A stretch of 9,436 bases of DNA from Phocaeicola plebeius (GTDB taxonomy: Bacteria; Bacteroidota; Bacteroidia; Bacteroidales; Bacteroidaceae), in assembly GCA_004558305.1 (NCBI GenBank), contig SFDG01000085.1:1-9436 (forward strand), written 5' to 3'. Below are positions 1 to 4,618 of this stretch, piece after piece. Under the pieces are notes generated by a model, which saw nothing but the letters and a program-made list of their open reading frames with translations, searched no databases and was not told the origin of the DNA. Made by a program: the position numbers and the translations under genes. The stretch's first letter is position 1. Each line of letters opens with the position of its first letter.

Positions 1-1
1 C

Positions 2-547
2 GATACAGGCGTCTCACCGACGATACGCGAGATTTCAGACGGAACCGGCCTCACCAAATCCACCGTCGCGGATTACGTAGCGTATATGCGTGAAAGCGGC
101 ATTCTGGACGGTGACGGCAGTCACCGCAGCCTCGTTACGAAGAAGGACAAATCGACAAGGCAGCAGACCCTCCGAGTACCAGTCCTCGGAGCTGTGTCCT
201 GCGGAGTTCCCAAGCTGGCGGAGGAAAACATTGAAGAATATGTGCGACTGCCGGTCGCGCTATTCGGCAGAGGCAGCTTCTACCTCCTGCGGGCAAACGG
301 CGATTCCATGATCGAGGCAGGCATCGACGACGGTGACCTTGTCCTGATCCGGCAGCAGTCCACCGCAGAGGAAGGACAGATCGTCGTAGCTCTTATGGAA
401 GACGAAGCTACCCTGAAACGCTTTTTCCCAGAGCCGGAGAATGGCATTATCCGCCTGCACCCGGAAAATCACACAATGGAAGATATCATCGTTACCGACT
501 GCATCATACAAGGTGTAGCGGTCAAGGTACTCAAGGACTTGGAGTAA
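2..547 (+). CDS. LexA-type repressor, S24 self-cleaving (5' partial)
   Basis: The reading frame is open from the left window edge, so the true start lies outside. The first visible residues (SPTIREIS, then a Gly-Leu turn and a KSTVADYV recognition helix) match the winged-helix DNA-binding domain of LexA. The C-terminal part matches the S24 peptidase fold: a cleavage site at VSCGVP (Cys-Gly at nt 200-205), the nucleophile Ser in NGDSM (nt 305-307) and the general-base Lys in ATLKRF (nt 416-418). LexA and phage repressors usually cut at Ala-Gly, while Cys-Gly is the UmuD type. By family knowledge, RecA filaments trigger self-cleavage and derepression. The gene ends 13 bp before a Y-family polymerase gene, so the two are probably co-transcribed and SOS-controlled (inference). 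No SOS box can be seen because the promoter is off the window. A phage CI-like repressor is the alternative, but the N-terminus is LexA-like. Confidence 0.9.
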   Translation, partial: DTGVSPTIREISDGTGLTKSTVADYVAYMRESGILDGDGSHRSLVTKKDKSTRQQTLRVPVLGAVSCGVPKLAEENIEEYVRLPVALFGRGSFYLLRANGDSMIEAGIDDGDLVLIRQQSTAEEGQIVVALMEDEATLKRFFPEPENGIIRLHPENHTMEDIIVTDCIIQGVAVKVLKDLE

Positions 548-560
548 CGGAGGAACCAGC

Positions 561-1760
561 ATGCCAGAGCAACACACCTACATGGTCATCGATATGAAAT
601 GCTTTTACGCATCGGTAGAGTGTGCGGAACGGGCCCTTGGCATCAAGAACCGGTGCCGCCTGTCGGATATCCCCAAGAACGTCAAGTACATCATCGCCCC
701 GCCCCGGATGCAGCTGTACATTGACTATGCCGCCGACATCTACTCCATCTACCTGAACTACTTCTCCCCGGATGACATTCACGTGTACAGCATCGATGAG
801 AGCTTCCTCGACGTGACCCACTACCTCGGCACCTACCACATGACCCCGAAGCAGCTGGCGAAACGGCTCATGAACGAGATCGCGGACAAGCTGCAGATCC
901 CGTCGACGGCGGGTATCGGCACAAACCTGTACCTCGCCAAGATCGCGCTGGACATCACAGCGAAGAAGGCCAAAGATCACATGGGCTACCTCGACGAAGA
1001 CCTGTACAGGCAGACGTTATGGGATCACGAACCCCTGACGGACTTCTGGCAGGTCTCCACCGGAACAGTAAACCGGCTGGCCAAGTACGGTATCCACACG
1101 ATGCGCGGGATCGCAGAGTACCCGGAGCAGTACATCTACAAAGCCTTCGGTAAGAACGCGGAGCTCCTGATCGACCATGCGTGGGGCCGGGAAAGCTGCG
1201 AGATGAAGGACATCAAGAACTACCGAGCCAAGACCCATTCGGTGTCCTTCTCGCAAATACTCCCCCGCGATTACAGCTACGAGGAAGCCCGGATTGTGAT
1301 GCAGGAAATGGTGCTCCATGGCTCCCACGAACTCATGAAGCGGAAGGTCATCACCCCGAAGATCTGGATAGGCGTCGGATATACCTACTCTGCCACCATC
1401 CCCACCAGCAAAGGAAGCACAAGGCTGATCAGCGCCACCAGCGTCAACTCGCTGCTGCAGGATGCGGCCATGCCCCTCTATGACAAGCTGGCCGACCGGC
1501 ACACCCCGATCCGCAGGCTGGCCATCGCCTTTGAAGATGTGGTGGATGAAGGCTGCGAGGGCTACGACCTTTTCACGGACTGGCATGCGGTCGAGCGAGA
1601 AAAGGCCAGAGAGCGGGCCGTCATGGAGATCAACGGCAGGTACGGAAAAAATGCTGTCCTGCGCGGCACCAACTATCTGAAGGGTGCTACCCAGCGGGAG
1701 CGGAACGAAATGATAGGAGGACACAGAGCTGGTTATGATGACAACAGCAGAACGGGCTAA
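561..1760 (+). CDS. Y-family translesion DNA polymerase (UmuC/DinB-like), internally shortened
   Basis: Translesion DNA polymerase of 399 residues, expected to copy damaged DNA during SOS. The palm begins with VIDMKCFYASVE (Asp11 catalytic, Tyr16 at the steric-gate position). The second metal site is YSIDESFLD (Asp79-Glu80). The thumb region TAGIGTNLYLAKIALD follows, then HAWGRES and a little-finger region to the conserved end (GKNAVLRG, IGGH). Asp11 to Asp79 is 68 residues. In E. coli UmuC (D6/D101), DinB (D8/D103) and Dpo4 (D7/D105) the gap is 95-98. The protein jumps from CAER to ALGIKNRCR at about nt 632/633, apparently losing the strand and the YxAR-type motif that binds the incoming triphosphate. 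The frame is kept, so this is an in-frame deletion; activity is doubtful. The start ATG has a CGGAGG site 7 nt upstream. The 3' end overlaps the YolD-like gene by 26 bp. Confidence 0.9.
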   Translation: MPEQHTYMVIDMKCFYASVECAERALGIKNRCRLSDIPKNVKYIIAPPRMQLYIDYAADIYSIYLNYFSPDDIHVYSIDESFLDVTHYLGTYHMTPKQLAKRLMNEIADKLQIPSTAGIGTNLYLAKIALDITAKKAKDHMGYLDEDLYRQTLWDHEPLTDFWQVSTGTVNRLAKYGIHTMRGIAEYPEQYIYKAFGKNAELLIDHAWGRESCEMKDIKNYRAKTHSVSFSQILPRDYSYEEARIVMQEMVLHGSHELMKRKVITPKIWIGVGYTYSATIPTSKGSTRLISATSVNSLLQDAAMPLYDKLADRHTPIRRLAIAFEDVVDEGCEGYDLFTDWHAVEREKARERAVMEINGRYGKNAVLRGTNYLKGATQRERNEMIGGHRAGYDDNSRTG

Positions 1761-2061
1761 ACAGTTTGCGCCCTTCGATGCAATGAAGGGTCTGCAAGAG
1801 GCTCTGCGCGACCGGGAGGAACGGCACTCCCGTGTCCAGCGGCATGATATTTCCGAAGAGCAGATGGAGCGCAATTCTGAAATCTTTGCCAAGCTGACCA
1901 AGGGAGCCGTGGTGAGGATCGAATGCTACCGCGCCTTCCACGACATTGCCGTGACCGGCACCGTGACCGTGATCGATACGGTTTTCCGGTACCTGAAGAT
2001 GGGGACAGAGAAGTTCCAGTTCAGCGATATCTACACAATAGAAATACTCGACCTGCCATAA
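1735..2061 (+). CDS. YolD-like protein, polymerase partner
   Basis: This 108-residue protein resembles the YolD-like family. The N-terminus (RAKQFAPFDAMKG) is the family signature, and the rest is a charged helical stretch followed by a beta-rich domain (VVRIECYRAF, VTGTVTVIDTVFRYLKM, FSDIYTIEILDL). In Bacillus, yolD-type genes sit beside Y-family polymerases such as uvrX and are thought to act with them; the same pairing is seen here. The gene overlaps the end of the polymerase ORF, suggesting coupled translation. The start is not certain: the nearest good ribosome binding site, AGGAGG at 1715-1720, is 14 nt from ATG 1735, which is long. An in-frame CTG at 1729 lies 8 nt from it. ATG 1735 and ATG 1738 are adjacent. 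The biochemical role of YolD proteins is not firmly known. Confidence 0.85.
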   Translation: MMTTAERAKQFAPFDAMKGLQEALRDREERHSRVQRHDISEEQMERNSEIFAKLTKGAVVRIECYRAFHDIAVTGTVTVIDTVFRYLKMGTEKFQFSDIYTIEILDLP

Positions 2062-2086
2062 AGCACGGTCGAGCAAAGGAGATAGC

Positions 2087-2281
2087 ATGAAACAGTATGA
2101 TGTAAAATGCCCCGTGTGTGGGAAGATCAACCACGGGCTGTTCCTCGAAGAAACAAAGGGCTGGATGGAGTGCGAGCACTGCGGAGTCAGCGTGGAGACC
2201 ACCATCGCTCCCGATGGATGCGCCATTCCGTTTCTGACGGCGGAGATTTGCAAGCTGCGACTGACCCGTGAAGCAGTATAG
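2087..2281 (+). CDS. small zinc-ribbon protein
   Basis: A 64-residue protein with two CxxC knuckles, Cys8/Cys11 (KCPVCGK) and Cys29/Cys32 (ECEHCGV), separated by 17 residues. This is a standard rubredoxin-like zinc ribbon. The tail has two more Cys (45 and 55) and no other recognisable domain. The start ATG is well supported by AAAGGAG at 2075-2081, 5 nt upstream. It lies 25 bp after the YolD-like gene and is probably the last member of the LexA-polymerase operon. Such ribbons bind nucleic acid or protein, but no specific function can be given. The hairpin about 30 bp downstream is oriented to terminate minus-strand transcripts, so the end of this + operon is not obvious. Confidence 0.75.
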   Translation: MKQYDVKCPVCGKINHGLFLEETKGWMECEHCGVSVETTIAPDGCAIPFLTAEICKLRLTREAV

Positions 2282-2310
2282 GCAGACGAAACCGGACTGC
2301 TTTCACGGGC

Positions 2311-2347
2311 AAAAAAGAGGAAGAAACGCCCTATGGGCCTTTTCCTC
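2311..2347 (-). terminator. intrinsic terminator for minus-strand transcripts
   Basis: Read on the minus strand, GAGGAA (2347-2342) pairs with TTCCTC (2322-2317), and inside it GGGC... pairs as GCCC/GGGC (2338-2335 with 2331-2328) around a 3-nt loop. The stem is followed at once by six T (2316-2311). On the + strand the hairpin is preceded by A and followed by no T run, so it acts best on minus-strand RNA. It supports the weak minus-strand ORF beside it. Confidence 0.5.
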
Positions 2348-2489
2348 CAACATACACAGCTTTGACATTATATGTCAAGAAAACCATCGTGTCAACCACA
2401 TTTTTAGAGGAAAGCACAAATTCGTAGGGCTGCACAAGATAGGAATTGATCTTCCCCACAAACTTTGGAATGCCGTTTTCTTGATTCAA
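2331..2489 (-). CDS. possible 52-residue minus-strand protein, unknown
   Basis: This is a speculative gene on the opposite strand to everything else. A TTG start at 2489 has an AGGAG site (2499-2495) 5 nt upstream. The product begins NQENGIPKFVGKINSYLV and is rich in Val, Lys and aromatic residues, with an alternating hydrophobic pattern that looks protein-like. The frame stays open upstream to a GTG at 2612 (93 residues), but that extension crosses the leader ORF and its ribosome binding site and is less likely. The stop codon lies within a hairpin followed by six T on the minus strand, as expected at the end of a gene. The region is clearly AT-richer than its surroundings. Against it: a good + strand promoter overlaps the start, no minus-strand -35 box is seen, and I recognise no family. 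Confidence 0.25.
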   Translation of the reverse strand: MNQENGIPKFVGKINSYLVQPYEFVLSSKNVVDTMVFLTYNVKAVYVGGKGP

Positions 2490-2509
2490 ACGAGCTCCTG
2501 TATTATAAT
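2481..2509 (+). promoter_or_regulatory. sigma-A-type promoter
   Basis: A TTGATT -35 box (2481-2486), a 17-nt spacer and a perfect TATAAT -10 box (2504-2509) lie in AT-rich DNA. The start of transcription would be near 2516, about 50 nt before the GTG of the leader ORF. It is the best promoter match that I can see in the window. The -10 region (TATTATAATA) is itself palindromic, so a -10 also exists on the minus strand, but without a matching -35. Confidence 0.55.
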
Positions 2510-2565
2510 ATAAAACAGAAGCAAGGGCGATCTGCCCATCGATTTTTGAAAGGAGGAAAAGTACG

Positions 2566-2640
2566 GTGACTAAAATTTTGTTCCACGATCTCGCAGGCAT
2601 TGAATCCATCACCCCGCGCTTGGGAAAAACAAGGGAGTAG
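2566..2640 (+). CDS. 24-residue leader-type ORF
   Basis: A GTG start with a full AAAGGAGG site (2549-2556) 9 nt upstream opens a 24-codon frame (begins VTKILFHDLAG, ends RLGKTRE, TAG stop). It lies between the promoter at 2481-2509 and the terminator at 2664-2696, the position of a leader peptide in an attenuated operon. The codons CCG CGC near its 3' end (2614-2619) are complementary to the 5' arm of the terminator (2664-2669), so an antiterminator pairing is possible. The peptide has no run of a single amino acid, as amino-acid operon leaders do. The size is too small to judge coding potential; the case rests on the ribosome binding site and layout. Confidence 0.4.
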   Translation: MTKILFHDLAGIESITPRLGKTRE

Positions 2641-2663
2641 TTTCACCCTAAACGGTTTCTCAG

Positions 2664-2696
2664 GCGCGGATGGGGCGACCCCACCGCGCTATTTTT
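2664..2696 (+). terminator. strong intrinsic terminator
   Basis: GCGCGG (2664-2669), a bulged A and TGGGG (2671-2675) pair with CCCCA and CCGCGC (2679-2689) around a CGA loop: 11 base pairs with one bulge. TATTTTT follows (2690-2696). It sits 24 nt after the leader ORF and 55 nt before the next gene on the same strand. Confidence 0.8.
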
Positions 2697-2751
2697 ATGC
2701 GCTTTTGTTCCAAAACACTTCCAGCAGAGCGGCACAAAGGAGGAACCAAGT

Positions 2752-2958
2752 ATGTCGATTCTGTATCCGATCTACACCCCCGAAAAGCACATTTGTCTTG
2801 GCGAGCTCGTCGAGACCGACGGCAAATTCGCCATCCGCGTAAAGAAGCCGGGCAAGAATGACTATGAGATTTTGCCCGTGGAGAATCTGCTTAGCATCAT
2901 TTTCCATACCGAGGAATCAAAAATAGCAGCGAGCCGCGCACCGGAGGCGTCCGTGTAG
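2752..2958 (+). CDS. small hypothetical protein
   Basis: A 68-residue protein of no family that I recognise. It begins MSILYPIYTPEKHICLGEL, has a central beta-like part (FAIRVKKPGKNDYEILPVENLLSIIFH) and ends in a probably disordered Ala/Ser/Glu-rich tail. It has no signal peptide, membrane segment or Cys pair. The start is firm: AAAGGAGG at 2736-2743 lies 8 nt before the ATG. It stands alone between two terminators, 2664-2696 upstream and 3047-3121 downstream. It therefore either has its own unseen promoter or depends on readthrough of the upstream terminator, possibly by attenuation. An overlapping frame from 2600 to 2861 lacks a ribosome binding site and is a shadow. Confidence 0.65.
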   Translation: MSILYPIYTPEKHICLGELVETDGKFAIRVKKPGKNDYEILPVENLLSIIFHTEESKIAASRAPEASV

Positions 2959-2964
2959 CGTAGC

Positions 2965-3000
2965 CGTTTAGAGATAAAGAGTAAACGCTCTTGATAAAGA
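2965..3000. repeat. short inverted and direct repeats after the 68-residue gene
   Basis: CGTTTA (2965-2970) and TAAACG (2982-2987) form an inverted repeat with an 11-nt spacer. GATAAAGA occurs at 2973-2980 and again at 2993-3000, exactly 20 bp apart. AAGAG/CTCTT can form a short hairpin in between. This could be a regulator site or an RNA fold; the repeats are short enough to be chance. Confidence 0.3.
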
Positions 3001-3046
3001 AATACGAACCAACTCGAGTAGACCATCAGCACCACCGTGAAGATAG

Positions 3047-3121
3047 GATCACCGGGATTGGACAGCAGGCAGAGGCCCACACCCTCTCCTCGCATAGTCC
3101 TACCCGGTGGTCTCTTTTTTT
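3047..3121 (+). terminator. long structured RNA ending in an intrinsic terminator
   Basis: The outer stem CACCGGG (3050-3056) pairs with CCCGGTG (3103-3109) and can be extended outward by three more pairs including a wobble (3047-3049 with 3110-3112). Inside it, GGAC (3060-3063) pairs with GTCC (3097-3100) and AGAGG (3071-3075) with CCTCT (3083-3087). Seven T follow (3115-3121). The fold is larger than a simple terminator. The segment ACCACCG (3031-3037) could alternatively pair with CGGTGGT (3105-3111), competing with the main stem. The terminator part is well supported; a regulatory role is inference. Confidence 0.65.
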
Positions 3122-3166
3122 CCAAAGCGGCTGGTAGTTCGCTCCAAAAAAATGGAGGAATTACCG

Positions 3167-3361
3167 ATGAAACAAGAAGAATTCAAGCGCGTTATCACAT
3201 GCCCCTACTGCGGGAGGCCAGAGATCCTCGTAGATGGGAAAGCGCCCGTGAGAATATCCGTGCGCTGCACAAAATTCAATAACCGGTTTTACATCGCAGA
3301 TCTCCTGACAGGTAAAACCGAACAGTCCGTAGCCTATAAGAGGCTGGGACGCCAAAGATGA
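3167..3361 (+). CDS. small zinc-finger-like protein lacking one Cys
   Basis: A 64-residue protein with one intact knuckle, Cys12/Cys15 (TCPYCGRP), and a second half-site RCTKFNNRFY, where Cys34 is followed by Phe37 in the place where a CxxC finger would have its fourth ligand. A TGC-to-TTC single base change would explain this. The remainder is basic and beta-like, similar in outline to small phage Com-type zinc fingers, but I cannot name a function. ATG 3167 is chosen because a TGGAGGA site (3153-3159) precedes it by 7 nt; the frame is open back to 3107, but that part overlaps the terminator at 3047-3121. It is followed by a strong terminator, so it is a single-gene unit between two terminators, with no promoter visible in the 45-bp gap. 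Confidence 0.65.
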   Translation: MKQEEFKRVITCPYCGRPEILVDGKAPVRISVRCTKFNNRFYIADLLTGKTEQSVAYKRLGRQR

Positions 3362-3375
3362 CAGTCAGCTGACTG
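3362..3375. repeat. perfect 14-bp palindrome
   Basis: CAGTCAGCTGACTG is a perfect palindrome starting directly after the TGA stop of the zinc-finger-like gene. It may be a dimeric protein site or chance; no second copy is seen in the window. Confidence 0.35.
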
Positions 3376-3400
3376 GCCGTTGGGGCAAATGCCACCGCTG

Positions 3401-3459
3401 AGGCCGGAGCATCCATTGGGATCAGAGTATTCCAATGGGCTCCGGCCTTTTTTATTTTT
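3401..3459 (+). terminator. very strong intrinsic terminator
   Basis: AGGCCGGAGC (3401-3410) pairs with GCTCCGGCCT (3439-3448), and above a 2-nt bulge CCATTGG (3413-3419) pairs with CCAATGG (3432-3438). TTTTTT A TTTTT follows to 3459. It separates the small-gene region from the replication operon downstream. Confidence 0.9.
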
Positions 3460-3473
3460 CTAAAACTTTTTCT

Positions 3474-3502
3474 TCAAAGTACCAATTAGGCTGGTACTTT
3501 GA
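3474..3502. promoter_or_regulatory. 11-bp inverted repeat, candidate operator
   Basis: TCAAAGTACCA (3474-3484) and TGGTACTTTGA (3492-3502) are perfect inverted copies with a 7-bp spacer. The site lies between the terminator at 3401-3459 and the HTH gene at 3547, where the promoter of the replication operon should be. No convincing -35/-10 pair is visible. There is no T run after it, so it is not a terminator. Binding by the neighbouring HTH protein is an inference from position. Confidence 0.5.
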
Positions 3503-3546
3503 CCTCTACCATAAAGACATCAAAGGACGAAGGGAGGTGCAGAGCA

Positions 3547-3888
3547 ATGAGCGCGATCGAGCGTCGCCAAATGATTTTGGAATATCTGAGCGACTACCGG
3601 CAGGCAACATATCGTGAGCTGGCAGAATGCTTTGGTGTTTCAAAAAACACCATCGTGACGGACATTGAAGAACTTACCTGCTCTGCACCGATCTTTACCG
3701 TGGCAGGTAAATACGGCGGCATCCGTGTCGCGGACGGATGGTACATAGGCCGCAGATACCTACACGAAGATCAGGAAGCCCTCCTGCGCAAACTGCTCCC
3801 CGGACTGCAGCTGGAGGATCAGAAAACAATGGAACGAATCCTGATGTCCTTTGCAAAACCCATTACCCTGAAGGAGGCCAACCGTTGA
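3547..3888 (+). CDS. DeoR/HTH_11-type DNA-binding protein
   Basis: A 113-residue protein with an N-terminal helix-turn-helix of the DeoR/HTH_11 type: ERRQMILEYLSDY, then TYRELAECFGVSKNTIVTDIEEL (residues 21-43), followed by a wing containing KYGGIRVADGW (about 55-65). The C-terminus is a short helical region (HEDQEALLRKLLPGL) and lacks the sugar-phosphate-binding domain of full DeoR proteins or a complete WYL domain, so it may be a compact phage regulator. ATG 3547 is chosen because AGGGAGG (3531-3537) lies 9 nt upstream; the frame is open to 3499, but that part crosses the inverted repeat. It is the first gene of the replication operon and overlaps the next gene by 4 bp (TTGA). Autoregulation at 3474-3502 is likely but unproven. 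Confidence 0.75.
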   Translation: MSAIERRQMILEYLSDYRQATYRELAECFGVSKNTIVTDIEELTCSAPIFTVAGKYGGIRVADGWYIGRRYLHEDQEALLRKLLPGLQLEDQKTMERILMSFAKPITLKEANR

Positions 3889-4211
3889 ACGCAATAAAAG
3901 ATGGCAATCACATCCGCATCTACGATGCCTTCCTGATCAGAGAGTCGATTAAGGAAATCCCCGGCAGGTTTTATGATCCGGACGACAAGGCATGGCTGGT
4001 ACCGCTCACACCAGAGAACGCAGCCACGCTGGCCCTGCTGGGTGTGGAACTTGAAAAAAACTTGATTTCCGCCCCGGAAACTGACGATGCACTTGAAAAA
4101 GATGAAAAGCCCATCGTCCCGATGCCAATCAAGGCCACACCTTACCAGCACCAAGTCCGGGCATACAATTTCGCCCTTCGGCTCTTTGGGATTGGAGGCG
4201 CTGCCCCGTGA
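3885..4211 (+). CDS. SNF2-type helicase, N-terminal fragment
   Basis: A 108-residue ORF that looks like the front part of a SNF2/DEAD-like helicase. Residues 8-55 (HIRIYDAFLIRESIKEIPGRF, then AWLVPLTPENAATL) resemble the accessory domain at the start of phage SNF2 helicases, somewhat like HARP repeats. Residues 85-98 (TPYQHQVRAYNFAL) are the Q-motif region that normally sits about 20-30 residues before Walker A. The frame then ends in GGAAP and TGA, before any ATPase motif. Walker A appears in a separate ORF after an HNH gene, so one ancestral helicase gene seems to have been split. Both halves are in the same reading frame. Start: TTG 3885, with AAGGAGG (3871-3877) 7 nt upstream and a 4-bp overlap with the HTH gene. 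It may pair with the C-terminal fragment as a two-chain enzyme, or be a remnant. Confidence 0.7.
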   Translation: MNAIKDGNHIRIYDAFLIRESIKEIPGRFYDPDDKAWLVPLTPENAATLALLGVELEKNLISAPETDDALEKDEKPIVPMPIKATPYQHQVRAYNFALRLFGIGGAAP

Positions 4212-4604
4212 AAGTCCAATGCGCCCTATGCGGCGCGGAGCTTGAAAGAGCAAACCCTACTACCCATTGTTTCTGCTGCGCCGAACACCGAAACGAATGG
4301 ATGCGACAGAACGTAGACTTCGCAGCCCTGTCCCGTGGCCACAAGGCAAAGCACCTGACCAAGCTCAACGCAGAGCGGAATCCGCACTGCCGTGTATCGG
4401 AGCGCGGGAAGGTCAATTCCAAGAAGGCCCGACAGGAAGCGGAGGCATACCTCGGACGGCCCCTCCAGCCCGGAGAAGTCGTCCACCACATGAACGGCCA
4501 CGCCGATGACAACCGGCACGAAAACCTACTCATCATGCCTGACCGGCAGCACCGGCAGCTACACATGGCGCTGGCGATAGAGAAACACAAGGACGGTGAT
4601 CACG
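4200..4604 (+). mobile_element. inserted homing-endonuclease gene splitting the helicase
   Basis: About 400 bp between the Q-motif half and the Walker A half of the helicase is taken up almost entirely by an HNH gene with its own ribosome binding site. There is no space for a group I intron core and no frame continuity for an intein. Exact edges are unknown; they are taken from where helicase-like sequence stops (about 4200) and resumes (ATG 4605). Confidence 0.5.
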
Positions 4605-4618
4605 ATGCAGACAAGTAA
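4208..4618 (+). CDS. HNH homing-type endonuclease
   Basis: A 136-residue HNH nuclease. The N-terminus holds a Cys/His knuckle (Cys5, Cys8, then Cys21/23/24 and His27) of the kind seen in free-standing phage HNH proteins. A basic central region follows (SRGHKAKHL, GKVNSKKARQEAEAYLG). The catalytic domain matches HNH_3: EVVHHMNGHADDN, then RHENLLIM and RQHRQLHMAL, with His94, Asn106 and His115/His119 as likely metal and catalytic residues. The GTG start at 4208 has GGAGG (4194-4198) 9 nt upstream, and it overlaps the stop of the helicase N-fragment. Its 3' end overlaps the start of the helicase C-fragment by 14 bp, so it is translationally wedged into the helicase operon. The likely role is homing into helicase genes that lack it (inference); a host-like role in DNA processing is possible. 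Confidence 0.85.
   Translation: MKVQCALCGAELERANPTTHCFCCAEHRNEWMRQNVDFAALSRGHKAKHLTKLNAERNPHCRVSERGKVNSKKARQEAEAYLGRPLQPGEVVHHMNGHADDNRHENLLIMPDRQHRQLHMALAIEKHKDGDHDADK

Noticed and set aside
1017..1901. 294-codon open frame on the minus strand
   Set aside because: Antisense to the polymerase and YolD-like genes, with no recognisable domain; the + strand products are clear.
2268..2513. 81-codon + frame beginning MKQYRQTKPD
   Set aside because: It begins inside the zinc-ribbon gene, has no ribosome binding site, runs through the hairpin at 2311-2347 and over the promoter, and the product has no domain-like pattern.
3362..3546. tRNA or other known RNA gene in the gap
   Set aside because: Strong hairpins are present, but no cloverleaf, anticodon arm or TTCRA loop; the structure is explained by the terminator.
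3738..3884. Upstream extension of the helicase N-fragment to ATG 3738
   Set aside because: The added part overlaps the HTH gene in another frame and is Pro/Ser/Gly-rich shadow sequence; TTG 3885 has a strong ribosome binding site and the usual 4-bp overlap.
4200..4604. Group I intron or intein in the helicase
   Set aside because: The HNH ORF fills nearly the whole insert, leaving no space for an intron core. The HNH frame differs from both helicase halves and stops occur, so protein splicing is excluded.
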